64,000 bases of DNA from Adineta vaga. Taxonomy: Eukaryota > Rotifera. Made by a program: the position numbers and the translations under genes. Below the pieces are notes generated by a model. The model saw only the letters and a list, made by a program, of their open reading frames with translations. It did not search any database and was not told the DNA's origin. The DNA lies in assembly GCA_021613535.1 (NCBI GenBank), contig CP075494.1, forward strand, positions 14,632,001-14,696,000. The letters are read 5' to 3'. Of the stretch, positions 26,380 to 39,275 are shown piece by piece. Every line of letters begins with the position of its first letter. Positions within the stretch are counted from its first letter, which is position 1.

Positions 26380-27677
26380 CTATTGGCAAGCACTCATATA
26401 GCTACGTTTTCGTGGAATATGCTGAGACGCTAATGTTGAATGGCGACCATTCATAGACTCCTGTTGAGTATACATCGGTACTTTCGGATTGACTAATGTG
26501 TTAAGGAGAATCATAAATGCACGTGCTGGTAAAATTCCTTTTACAAATGGAATTAAATAATAAAGACGTGGTACACATACAAATTTTCGATTGATCTAAA
26601 TAGAATAAAGTTTATAAGAAATAAATAGAGAAAATATCCTACCAAAATAGCATGCATAATTTTCTTTGCTGCATAATCGAGTGTGAGAGGCGGAACGACT
26701 GGATTAAAACATGTTTTAGATAATTGAAGTAGATGTGTAGTTAAATAATGAGAGACTGCTGCTGTTGTATAGATACCATCATAGCCGCCTAAAGTTAATT
26801 CATGATCTACACTCTCCATAAGACCAACAAGACCAGATTTAGCTGTACATACAGCAGAAAAATTTCCTAAACCAAACACAGCTGTTGAACCAAGCATTGT
26901 AATTATATGTCCATGGTTACGTCTCATCATTGATGGAAGAATTTGGCGAATTAACTAGAATTTAGATAAAAACAATATTGTTGATTAGAAGTTTTTCGAA
27001 ATATTCGTAACATCTGTCGTTTTACTCTACTTGAATGCATAAAGCAATGGACAATTGCAATTATTCTCTACATATCTTATTTTCTTAATTTACTGAACAT
27101 ACCCAATAAGCTGCAAATAGATTTGCATTTAAACATCGTGCAAATTCATCTTCTGACATATCTAGAATTGAATTCGATGTTAATACCGTTGCTAAAAATA
27201 ATCATACATCTTATTATGAAAATTTTCGTTTAAAAATGATTAACCAACCATTATTAACTAGCATAGTAATATTTCCAACTTCTGTTTGAATTCTTTCTAC
27301 TAATTGTTTAACTTCAGTACGATTTCCAATATCACATGTATATGAATAAACACGTTGTTCATTGTTCGCAGCAGATATCAATTGTAAAGTTTCTGAATTT
27401 CCAATTTCATCACTATCACAAAGAACAACAATAGCACCACGTCGAGCGAATAGAATCGCTATTTGTTGACCTAGATGAACACATACAAATGATAAATTTT
27501 ACACTGAATAATAGATCTACCTAATCCTCGTCCTGAACCAGTAACTAGTACTACTTCATTGCGAATATTCTTTTCTGTTGTTGAAAATATATAATGATTA
27601 ATAGCTTGAATAATAACATGTAATATGTCAAAAAATGCCACTAAATAATACTTAAATAGCTTCACGTATGACCACAT
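26380..27677 (-). CDS. SDR16C-like short-chain dehydrogenase, catalytic Tyr missing
   Basis: Membrane-anchored short-chain dehydrogenase of the retinol/17-beta-hydroxysteroid (SDR16C, HSD17B11-like) type by overall pattern. The N-terminus (ATG 27677-27675) has a hydrophobic anchor, then the NAD-binding TGSGRGLGR, FARRGAIVVLCD, SYTCDIGN, a VNNAT block and HGHIITMLGSTAVFG with the catalytic Ser. The catalytic Y-x3-K motif reads VCTAK: Val (GTA, about 26851) stands where Tyr is expected, with Lys kept, and NNAG is NNAT. It keeps an intact frame over about six exons to TAG 26382-26380, so it is probably expressed, either as a pseudoenzyme or with changed chemistry. The C-terminal part (KFVCVPRLYYLIPFVKGILP) is as in the family. 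Confidence 0.82.
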
Positions 27678-29062
27678 AAATTATCTATAATATAATTACA
27701 AGAAATAAAGAAAGATATTTATTTCATAATTATATTAATAGTTCATCTATATAAATTATATAACATTGAGAACAAGATACGAAAACATAAATCGCAAAAT
27801 TTGTTTCTCTTTTAATCTTTTGTTCATGTATAGGTATAACGATGACACACCCCTTTTTTATTTAAGTCGTTTCTGAATTAGTTTAGTTCTGATAGGTGTT
27901 TGAATTTCTTCCAATCTAGATTAAATTAGATAACATTAAAGTAAAGTAAAGAATATAATTTACAAAGATTACGATTGGTGAGCATGATATCATCTTTCAC
28001 GAATAGCAATATCTATTAGTAACGACGTCAAAATAATCATAACCGAATCATAGCGACACTTTAGATATCGAATATATATACATTGCATCGATTTTATTCA
28101 TGCTGTTCGTACAATGTATTTATTATTTAATTATAATTTATTACCTTCAAAGCAAATTTTAATACATGAAGTTTTATTCTTTGTATCGTGCTTAATTCGA
28201 ATATAGACACATAACTCATTTCTTAACTATTTGAGTCGAAATATATACTAACGGATTAGTTTGATGAAGAATAACACCATCTAAGATCATATTTCGGTCA
28301 AAACATGAATTAAAATTGATATCAACAAGAGTTTTAATTTTAATTATTGTAGAATTCAAAACAACAGTTTCAGTCAGAAGTATTGTATTAAAAAGGTGTG
28401 GATAAGGGTAACCTATTTATCATACACCCACACCCTCAATATTTATTTGATTATAAACTATTTGCTATAGCAATCATGCTAGTATAAAAATTGTAGAAAA
28501 TATGAAATATGTCCTCATATTGATTATTTCCTAAAGGAACAAGTCTACGATAAAAATTTCAGCAAATGATATTTTTTTGCATTTTATTCTCATGTTATTG
28601 GACATGGATTGATTCGTAATAATTTATTCTATTAAGGTTAAAATTGACTATTGACAGTAATCGATGCTCTTGTCTTCTTAAATTCTTGCCTGATTCTTTT
28701 AATTACAATGGAAAAGTATTTCTTGCGCATTTGGGAGATTCTTGGTCTCTATTATCATCATTAGTGTCTGTCATATATACTTATATTTATTTAATAGTTT
28801 ATTATGGAATTTTTCTGGAGTTACAAATATTAGAAAAAACCGTGTGGAATAATAGAAAAATTATAAAATACTTTCAAAATTACTAAAGCATAAGCCACTT
28901 TCTCTCTTACAATTCTATCGAGATCCTTTGGTGAAGAAGAATCTTATTTAAAATTTGAAAATCTTGTATTGAGAGATGATACTATGAAATGATTGATATA
29001 TCACCATCAGTTTTATATTGTATTAGGAAGATATAGATCAAGATACCGTATTTATCGTACAC
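27678..29062. other. Non-coding region upstream of the dehydrogenase
   Basis: AT-rich with no supported gene. A short complementary pair (GGTGTGG near 28397 and CCACACCC near 28429) could form a hairpin. The sequence around 28418-28439 resembles 29434-29453, suggesting an older repeat that the MITE entered. Confidence 0.4.
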
Positions 29063-29435
29063 TTAGGGGTGCAACAAACCCAAAGCTTTGGATTTGGGTT
29101 TGGATTTGGTTTGTCAGATTTGGATTTGGTTTAGATTTGTTTTATCAGTTTGGATTTGAGTTTGGATTTGGATTTGGGTTTTATTTGGTTCTCATTCGTC
29201 TCGAAATCATGTGACTTTGCTATTAGACAAGTTTAAATTCAAAATCCAAATCCAAATCAAATCCGAATCTGATAACACAAATCCAAAGCCAAATCCAAAT
29301 TCTCAAAACAAATCCAAAGCCAAATCCAAATTCTCAAAACAAAACCAAACCCAAATCTGATAAACCAAATCCAAACCCAAATCCGAAGATTTGGGTACCA
29401 AATCCAAATCTTCACTAGGATTTATTGCACCCCTA
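29063..29435. mobile_element. hAT-like MITE (non-autonomous foldback transposon)
   Basis: A 373-bp element with inverted ends TTAGGGGTGCAAC... and ...TTGCACCCCTA, flanked on both sides by the same 8 bp, TCGTACAC (29055-29062 and 29436-29443). An 8-bp target duplication and ends of the AGGGGTGC type are typical of the hAT superfamily. The inside has no open frame. The left arm is built from GGATTTGG-like repeats and the right arm from their complement (CCAAATCC), so the whole element could fold into one long imperfect hairpin. The transposase would have to come from elsewhere. The left end has one extra T relative to the right. Confidence 0.8.
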
Positions 29436-29443
29436 TCGTACAC

Positions 29444-30984
29444 CCACCCTCAGCTCTTACTTTGTCCAGCAAGGTTATTTCGATCAATAGGATTTCAACG
29501 TTAGGCGGGAAACAGTTTTAATCTAATCAGATTTCTTCACGCTGTAACTTGACCCAAGAAGGTTATTTCGGGTTCAGAGGTTTCTGCTACTCTTCTAGGT
29601 AATTGATTCCTATATTGAAAAAAACTAAACGCAGATGATACGCTTAAATTTCAAATGGCAGGTTATCTTTCTTCCTTTTAGTTTCATTTGCAGAGTCGAT
29701 AAAATGATTTGATCAGTGTTATATCTACTCTGTGCTACTGGTTATTACGATTTCCGCTGTTTTGTGGTATACGAATTAAATGCTTCTGAAAATAGACTAT
29801 CCAATTCGTTTTCTTTCCTTATTGCATTCAGTTCTTGTTTTAGTTGAATATCGTTTACCTAGATTTTCTTTTCATTTTATTCAAAACTATGTGATTATGT
29901 CAGTATTCTTCTCTTCTGCTTATTTCAGATTTTGGAATATGTTTGAAACTGCAATCTGTTTTCCGTTGTAATTGTGACAATCTCGCTTACATGTGCTGTA
30001 CGCATGCTATTTTTCCTTTCGTTTCTCCTTATGTCCTTACTTCGGTACATATTGATGTACTTGGGTATTATCTTTTCTTTCCGTCTCTTTGACAGAAGAG
30101 TATATAAATATATGTTTCCTATCTAAACGATGCGATTTAGAAGGAAGGAAGAAATAAACAAAGGCATAGTTCCATCAGCGCATACATCTCTTCCATCAAA
30201 AATCGCCACAGTAATTAACAATAACTTAATTCATTTTTTTATATTAGATTCACGATTGACTTATAGTCTACCCATGTGTTTTGTGCATTTTCTCCAAATT
30301 TTTCTAAAGTGAAGGCGAATATATTCTAATGGTTGTTTCATGTTTGCTGCTTAATATTTATGTAGGATTGTTTTATCATCGAGAATCAACTTCTAAAACA
30401 TTCTATGAGATGATGAAATTTCTTCAGAAGAAAACGAAATATTTGTCGTTGCTATGATTTCAATGTATAATATTAGTAAATCGGCTTTAAAAGTAGATTA
30501 GATGTGTTTTCAAATACAGCTATCAATCATAATTACGGTGTCGATTCGTAAAAAGCAAATAAACAAGTAACACAAGTCAATAAGAACTAACACTTCTTTT
30601 ATTGAGGAAAAATAGACATGGATTTTAAGTGTCAATTGTGCGAAATTTTCTAGAGAATCCATTGATGATTGATGATGATCGAAAGAAACATATGGCATGT
30701 ATACTATTCAATTTCTTAATTACTATTTGGAAGATTTTCAAAACAAAATGATTCATATTTATTTTTAAAGAATGATTCATTCTTTCTTTTTCAGTATCTG
30801 CTATTCATTCACCGTTGTGTTTTGTTGGTTGAGAAATTATTTAAATGAAATAAATAGTAACAGACAAACTCATACTTACTTTCCTCTGATTGCTTCAGTG
30901 ATCATTGATACTGAGCATCCAGAACGAGGTTTCGGCATTGCACTTAGCTGAAAACTAAATTCTGCTTTCATTTCTTATTGGAAT
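29444..30984. other. Non-coding region before the tandem duplication
   Basis: No supported gene. A frame at about 30793-30950 after a TTTCTTTTTCAG acceptor-like site stays open for about 50 codons and could be a lone terminal exon or chance. The sequence left of about 30985 is not part of the 8.2-kb duplication. Confidence 0.4.
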
Positions 30985-32375
30985 GAAGAGAGAGGTAAAT
31001 TTGTTAGCAGCGTCTCTGCGTTCGCGCTCAGACCATTTTCAAACAATGGACACTGAAAGAATAACAACTTCATAGAAAAATGTCATTCATTTGTTTCTCT
31101 TCAACAGAATTCTGAGCTTTACTATGCGCATTTTTAGACATGAACTATTGTTGTCACGAATCGATTTCTAAAAGAAAAAACAAGACCTGAAAAATATAGA
31201 GAATCAATCTGATATGAATAACATAAAAAACCAAAATACAAATCCGATTATGACAATAAACAAATTAGATATGCACGTTGATCTGAAATACAATTGACAA
31301 AACATCTTATCATAAAATGTACACATGCAATTCTTTCTGTGTTCCAGAAAATTCAAAAATAATTCTTTTAAGACATTATAAAATGGACTTACTCGATCAA
31401 TCTAGCCCTATATATTTCTAATAGATGCAGACGAACACAAATTCCTATGTGCGGGAAATCATATGAACTAGCAATTAATATAAAGAATCTCTAGTAAATA
31501 TGTTCATCTAAAAGGCGAGATCATCTGTTCGGTATGATCTTGAAATGAATGTCACATCGTTAAATTACTATTTCTTTTGGGACCGTATTAAAGAAAAAAA
31601 TGAGACCATTTCCGATTTTCTACGCTTGTCAGTGGTGTTCATGGAACATTTCCTGTTTTTGAATGATATTTTTCATGCGTGATAACGTGTCGAACAAGTT
31701 CGTACAAAATGTCATTACATTCCTTGTCAATCTTTTCAATTTCAACGTAATTCTGAACTGTTCTTTTCTGACGCAAAAAAAACAAGCTTTTTCTTCAAAA
31801 TACTTCTTCGGAAATATCGAGAATCTTTGCAATACTCAAATGAACTTCGTTGTAAAGAAATTCATCTGCACGAACAAAGAACTTTAAAACTCTTTTTATT
31901 TTGCGTATTTATATCTGACGCACTTGTCATTTTTTTAATCTTTTTTCCAGGTTTTACGATGGTAATCGATCTCAATAAAGAATAACAATCAACTTTTCGA
32001 TTTATTCATTCTTCATGTTTTGTACAATTTTAGATCGCAGTTAGATTTATTTTCAAACTAGCGTAAGAATCTATTTGTGTCGAGTATTTAAATGATTCAT
32101 TTCTTTTTGTTTTTTTTCTATTATTCTCTATCATGGAGTGTTTCGATTATGATTTTACGATTGATTATTTCTGGTTTATGACTTAGTCAAATAGAAAAGA
32201 ATACAAGCAGGATTATTAACCAGAAAAATCACAAGAGGAAAACTTTTTTTTTCTGTCATTCTCTTATACGTCTAACAATCATAAATAAAGTTGTTTTTTA
32301 TGAATAAAATTATGTCAATCAGTTCATATTTCTATTTCATTGTCATATTGTTTCGTTCACTAGTTACGGAGAAAG

Positions 32376-32378
<3 letters not shown>

Positions 32379-32414
<36 letters not shown>
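32379..32414. repeat. (AG)18 microsatellite
   Basis: Eighteen AG units; the matching place in unit 2 (40564-40585) has eleven. The difference shows that the two units have diverged or are different alleles. Confidence 0.9.
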
Positions 32415-32416
<2 letters not shown>

Positions 32417-35400
32417 AAAACAACGGTCGATGGTCGGATGTGTTTTCGAAAAACCAACTATTATTATACATAAGTGACAAAAGCTTAATAAGTAAGTGAA
32501 TACCCTGAGGATTTGTTAATTGTATGATTTAAAAATGAGAATGGTAAAGTAACAGATGGATTTTCTTTTGACATTCAAAGTTAGTTTTTCTAATGTCAGA
32601 TGAACGATATACATTTTTAGATCTTCTATTATCTACACTCTTTTTTTTATTAATTTGTCGATAAAAAAAAAAGAGCATCAAGAGCACTTCACTAAATACT
32701 GTTATATATACATTAGACAAGTACAATTAATATAATATTGCATAAGCTCGTATAGCAGGTAAAAATGAGAAGTTTCTAGTTTTTTGTTGAAAATATTTGA
32801 CCGAATATACTTTTAACTATTTTTTTCCAGGTATTATTCAAGTATTTAAAAAAAACAGCATTGTTTTTACGACCATATAAAAATAATCTTCTACTATTTT
32901 GATGTTTTTGACATTACAGGATATGAGGACTTTACATTGAGATAGAACTACTGGAGAAATATTGATAGTTTATTTAATAATTCAATTTCCTGTCTTCTAT
33001 TTTTAATCTACATTTTTGGTTAGCTTAAGATGTTCGATGTCAAATGTTTCTCTATCAATATAATGCAAGCGGTGAGTGGAATTAATCAAGAATCAAACGA
33101 AGAAATTTTGAATTGAGCGAAGACAGATTGTTCTCTTAATCAGATCGTTTTAGAGGATTTCTATAGAGAGAAAAGGAACCCTTGATTAATTCTAATAGTC
33201 TTGTTAGACATAAAGATGCTTTTCTTTCTATTTCATCAATGCTCACACATTCGTATGATAGTATTAGAAATTTAACGAAAGATACGAAATAAATCTTCGG
33301 AATAATGTTGTTCAATCTAATCATAACTTGCAATATAGTATTTAAAAAATGCTCAATATTTCCTTGACAAATATAACGACGATCTACTTCCATTTCCTTT
33401 TTTTTTCTCCGTTGATTCTCTGTTTCTCTTTCTGTTTCTCTCTGTGGAAAAGAAATATCACTATGCATGAATATAGTCCAAGCCGTAATCAAATCATTTA
33501 CACTAAAATTAAGTCTTGTTCAAAATTCAATTATTAGTTGTCTAGCATTCATAGTTAGTCGTGATGTTCGTCATGTACATGCTAAATTCTCATCGATTAT
33601 AATTCTCTGCTCCACAGAACATCTTCTTTACATATGATTCTTCTCTTATTGTTTAGTTGTCATAGTAACTATGCCTTCTCATCCTTGAAATCGCTATTGG
33701 CGTTAAGACAACAACGAATCTTCTCGTTTTCATACTTTTCTTCTCCTTCGTGATGTTGATTTTGTGAATACATTATTCCTTATACAACTAAATATAGCAT
33801 AAAATCAACATTAGACATCATTTTCTCACCATTTTTCTCGTCATGTTCTTTTTCTACATATTTGTGCAAGACTTATTCTGTCGATTTCCTTCTTCCGTAA
33901 GATTTCCTATAAAGATCAATTTGTATGCTCACGTTTTCTTTCTATACCGAATCGTTCAGTTATTGATTTTGGCAGAAAGCTAATTTGCTTTTCCTTGATG
34001 TATAGCGTGCGAACTGTGGACTCCGTATCTGATATGCATTCGATTAGATGATGTCATAGACATGAAGTGATTTTTGGACTCGATCTGTTGTGTTATTCTT
34101 ATAGGGTCGATTATCAAGACGAGAAAAGAAGAAGACAATATTTACCTTATCAATATCGCATTTTCATCGTTTGTCGCGCTTTTCTCTTTTGATGGATGAT
34201 GTTTTCTTACCATCTCCGTCTGTCTTATCAGTACAATGCTGATAATCAGATGTACGCACGCAGATATTATGTGTAGATATATTTGCAATCATGCATTTCA
34301 ACTTCATAATTAAGAGACAAGATAAAAATAGAAACGAAAGACATTTGAATAACTAACGATAAATATTCAATCTCTTTCTACATACAGAATTGATCCGAGT
34401 AACCTTGATTAACGTTTTTTTTAAAGATAGTAAATACAAACATGATTGATTGACTTATCAATGACACAACATCTTATATACTTAATGATACGAAGAAATA
34501 AGATAAAATAAGACATTGATATGGCATATCGTCTCTCAAATGTTAGTATTTCGGATAACTATAGATTAACTCTGTCATATATTTAGTTTGTTTGGTTCTC
34601 GAAGTATTGATCATTGTAAATGACTTACATATCTCGTTTGGGAAAACGAGAGAATGACAAAACATGGAGATAACTAAATAATATGCGTATGTTAGTATAT
34701 TATCACAAAGGTTAATCATTACTAACGAATTCTTTTTGTCTGTTTTTTCCAAATGTAATTGAAAAGACATACAGTTGTCTAGATATCAAACATTAGTTGT
34801 CCGACGTCTTTTTTCTTTTGTTTTTATTACTATCTCTATCTGTTTAGTTTGTCATACATTTACATTACAAAGAAACGATCCAACTAAGTGAGTAGGTTAC
34901 ATTCTTGTCTTGAGATAACAATGACGGTCACAAAGTTTTTCAATATTTTATTGTTCTATATTTTTATGTAAAACTACTATACCAATCAATTTTTTCTTCT
35001 CGTTCTATTAAAAGTCGATCGTTTTTTTTTTCTTCGGAAATATATGTGACATTCTATTGAATGACAATAATAACATCATCATGAAAACAATTCTTCTTTC
35101 AACTATTTATTTATTAACTTATCGTTAAAATAGATTGACAAATATTGTGCCTTGCCCTTTTTTCCTTTTTTCTCGAATCTAAATCTAGGACAAACTGATC
35201 AATTGATTCTCTTAGAGAACAAAAATAAAATATTGAATGGACTTATGTGATTTATTCTCCAGAGAGAAAAAACTTTTATTGTTAGAAATAGAAAAAGAAA
35301 AACATTTTAACGAATACGTTCTTGCTTCGAGGAAATAGCAAGTATATTTATAATAGATGAATATTTTATGGAACATTAATATTTATAATAATCATCGTAG

Positions 35401-36379
35401 AAAAGAAAGAAATGTAGAGAAAATCAACGTTTTCTTTTTGAACTTGTTAATCCATAAATCTCAATGCTTTTTTTTCCTTTTAAATTATCGCGATTGATCA
35501 TGTTTGACTTGAAGAGTTGTTTTCAACATAATATTTCTAATTCGTTACAGATGTGATGAGTTTTTTCTTCGATTAATATGAGCTATATTTAGAAGATTTC
35601 CTTTATGAAAGGATAAATTGACGCTAATCGTGCGAACAGAAGAATGGTACAATTGATGATTATCGGTTATTTCGTTACTACGATTGCTGATGTTGTTAGT
35701 GATGTGAAAGAAATAGGAAAAACGCATCGATGCGCAAGACTCGTGTGATTGGAGAAAAAAACGAGAAAAGAGAATTAATCGGCACTATTTTTTACTCTTT
35801 TCCTCTTACTTTCTCTCTCTCTCCCTCTCTTTTACTCTGTTGTTCTCGGCTTTTATGAGTCTTACATCTGACCTTCTCGTTTGTCTTTTGTATAATTTTC
35901 TTTTTCTTTCTTTGTCAAATTTAAAGAAAAGAAAACATCTGATTATTTTCATCATGGAATGTTGATATCAACAGAGTATCAATTCTTTCGATCTTGTCAA
36001 AATTTTCTAGATGATAAAGAATTATTTTTGTTATCTTACAATATATGAAGTAAGTTAGAATATATATTGCTAAATTTTTAAAGATAAAAAGTCACGGTAC
36101 ACCTTAGAATCTATTAACATTCATTTACTTTTTTTAATTAATATTGACGACACAAAAGTAAAGAGAACAGGATTTTTTTCGGAGCAATATCGATATGTAG
36201 TCATGTGCATGTATATATATATATATATAGTCATTTGGTTATGTTTATTAATGATACTGTATCTTTTCTTTGATTGAGTATAACTCTTAATTAACTATTT
36301 TCTCTATCAAATGTAAAGATTCGTTGTCGAGTAAGTCTATAGTTTTCATATTTTGAAAAAAACTAAGATATGATTGAAA

Positions 36380-36406
36380 AAGTACTTTAAATTATTTAAA
36401 GTACTT
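36380..36406. repeat. Perfect 13-bp-arm palindrome with one-base centre
   Basis: AAGTACTTTAAAT, a centre base, then its reverse complement. Unit 2 holds the same palindrome with centre A instead of T (near 44549-44575). It lies about 0.6 kb before the receptor start. Confidence 0.8.
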
Positions 36407-36986
36407 AGATTTGAATTTTAATCGGTTAGATAAAAAGAGAAGTAAAACATACGAAGAAGAATATGTTTAAGTCTTTCTATTTATAGACAGAAGAAAGAAA
36501 AAAAAGACGTGTACAATGTAGATTGAAGAATATTTATTTTGAAAACAAATTAATATTGGTTATATGTCATGATGGACGATAAGTTTGAATGTATTTAAAA
36601 GAAAAAGAGACGGGATTTGTTTTTCTAGTCAAAACTATTAAATATGAAGATGTCGTATTGTTTGTGTGATGATAATAAATATATATATATGAATAATTAT
36701 GATTTCTATACTCCTCTCCATGTCACTTTTGATTCAGTCCGGAAATTACAGTTATCTATCTATATTTATATAGGAGTTGTAATTGCTAACATGATCTTTT
36801 AAAAGAAGAAATGATTTAAATTCACATTATCTTCTTTTCTTTTAAAAGACAATAGAAAAATCATTGACGTCATAGACAAATTTCGTTTTGTCCATTTAAA
36901 TTGACAATTAGTTTGATTTTTTTTAGATAAAAATATCTTATCGAACAAGTTTGAACATTCGTTTTTCTTCGTGTTTTCTTTTTCTC

Positions 36987-39275
36987 ATGATTATTTGTTG
37001 TCACAGTGTCTGTATTAACACCAGTCGATTGTACACATTCGCCTGTCTTCTAGTACTTATTTCGATTATTCAATGTAAATTGGTGCTAGTCGTTGATGCT
37101 GCTTCTGAAAATTCCAAATCGACTTATTCAAAATTGAACAATACACAAACACCCGACCAGACAGATAATCAAACAACAACAAATGATTGTGTAGCTGAAA
37201 TAATTGATGAAACATTATATTATTTTTCTGTAGGCTATCGTGCATTTGCTGGTGCACTTATTGTTCCAATAACAATTTGTGCTATATGTGGAAATATTCT
37301 TGTCATTTATGTTATTAAACATTATCATTCATTACGTATAACAGGCAATGTTTTTCTTGCCTCACTTGCAGTCGCTGATGTTGGTGTTAGTACATTGGCA
37401 ATGACTTTTTACGGTTTACAATTACTTTATGGACGATGGTTATTTGGACCGGTAAGTTTATTGATGAATACTAATTCTCGAAACAATATGCGCAGTTACG
37501 TTTTTTTCTCTCTGATTGCAAAAAACAGATATATGAAATTGTTGTTCTCTTTCGTCGTCGTCGTCGTCTTCTTCTACTACTTCTCTTTTGACTGTAACTG
37601 AGTGTACAGACATGAATCAGAAAATGAAAACAAAATCAACAATTAATTTAATTTAATTTCTTTCTTTATATGCTAATAAAAAATTCTTTAACTAGAGAAA
37701 AAAGAGCGTAAAAAATAATTTGGATACAACTAAATAATGTCTTTTCAACAACAGAAAGTAAATCTATCTTCTACGCAAAACGGATATGAATAGAGTACTC
37801 ATATCGCTGTTTTAAGAGTATAATACCTGGCGAGAATATGAATAAAAACTTTTTATATCACAAAAGATTGTTTTCCTGTTGATATCAGCTGGAAATTGTT
37901 CTTAAAGAATTTTTCAATGATGAAAATATCTTGTTTATCTTCTAGTTTATGTGTCGTTTATGGTTTTCATGCGATGTTTTATTTTCAACAGCATCAATCA
38001 TACATTTAGCTTGTATATCTCTTGATCGTTATCTATCTATTGTACGTCCATTTGAATATGAACGTTCATCTTCGGAACGTCGTCGTTATATAATGATTTT
38101 TTTCTGTTGGGTCGTTTCGGCATTACTTTCATTTATCCCAATCTTTACCGGTTTATATACAACAAATGAACAAAGACAGATAATTGATTGTTTAAAATAT
38201 GTTCATGGTCGATGTATATTTAGTGTTAATCAAGCATATGCTATTGTATCGTCATCATTTTCATTTTGGGTACCTGGTGCTATAATGATTATAATGTATG
38301 CGATGTTAATACGAATTGCTGATAAAAAAGAACGTGAAGCTTATCAAATCATGGGTGGTGTCGCGCAACGACGACGTACTTCACAACAAAATCATCATGC
38401 TCATCGACGTTCAAGTGATAATCCACATGGTAATGATACAGCATCAACGAGTCAACAGTCACAAGGTGAAAAACAGATAACAGTTGTAGTCGCAAGTAAT
38501 GGTCATTCAAAAAAATTTCGTCGTCAACGAAAATTTGATAGTCTAGATAAAGAAATCAATCGAAAAGCTTCTGTTGATTTAGCCGGTAGTTTACTTGATT
38601 CACGTAATAGTCAAATGAAACATCTTCGACGTGAACGTCGTGCAGTCAAAACTTTAGGTTCGATTATGGTCGCTTTTATTATTTGTTGGCTTCCATTTTT
38701 TGTTCGTTATACAGCATGCGAACCCGATCGTTGTAATTGGAAAATAGCACCTCTAATTGCAGATATCGTTTTTTGGGTTGGTTATTTTAATTCAATGATT
38801 AATCCGTAAGTGACGAAAAGAATCTTTCCTATTCTATGTATGTTTTTGTTCTTGTAGATTTTTATATGCTTTTCATAATCGAGATTTTCGTATTGCTTTT
38901 CAAAAAACTCTTAGTCGTTATTTTGGATGTTGTAATCCACGTCGTGCAAGCATTGCTAGTTCGACAATCCTATCTCCTCCAACACCAAGTGGTGATTCAC
39001 AAAAAAGTTCAATTAATATCAATCGATTTAAAAATCATAAAATTATACGATCTTTAGCAAGTATAAATGATCAACATATGATTCATTCAAATAATCTAAG
39101 GCTTGGAAATGCTTCTTCAGAGAGATCAAATGGTAATCTCACAGTTCGAGATAGTAGTTTATCATCCAAACGTAATTCATGTCTGAAGAGAGGTAAATTT
39201 GTTAGCAGCGTCTCTGCGTTCGCGCTCAGACCATTTTCAAACAATGGACACTATGAAAGAATAACAACTTCATAG
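36987..39275 (+). CDS. Aminergic-type GPCR, copy 1 (long-tail form)
   Basis: Class A seven-helix receptor of the biogenic amine group (octopamine/serotonin/dopamine-like). Exons 36987-37451, 37946-38805 and 38858-39275 join to 580 residues. Visible marks: hydrophobic N-terminal leader then an Asn/Thr-rich exposed N-terminus, LAVAD (helix 2 Asp), CDVLFSTASI with the amine-binding Asp of helix 3, DRYLSIVRP, SSSFSFW with helix 5 serines, a long basic third loop, FIICWLPFF and NPFLYAF. It probably couples to a G protein at the plasma membrane; the ligand cannot be named. The tail continues through the duplication junction, so after NSCL it has 29 further residues (starting KRGKFVSSV) that copy 2 lacks. 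An ATG further upstream was not seen, and an acceptor-like TTTTTTTTAG lies at about 36917-36926. Confidence 0.92.

Larger units (their letters stand above)
30985..39185 (+). repeat. Tandem duplication, unit 1 (about 8.2 kb)
   Basis: Direct repeat of 39186-47376, aligned by eye with an offset of about 8198 bases at the left end and 8183 at the receptor gene. It has scattered substitutions and small indels, so identity is high but not complete. It contains about 6 kb of non-coding DNA, then one aminergic GPCR gene. The AG microsatellite and several A/T runs differ in length between the units. The right edge joins directly to the start of unit 2 inside the receptor's last exon. Confidence 0.93.

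Noticed and set aside
28644-28886. Frame with a KVFLAHLGDS stretch recalling PP2C
   Set aside because: Only one short resemblance, no other PP2C motif nearby.
28993-29214. Open frame rich in Trp/Phe/Gly
   Set aside because: It is the translation of the MITE's GGATTTGG repeats.
30793-30950. About 50 open codons after a good acceptor-like site
   Set aside because: No upstream exon and no recognised family; left as a note only.
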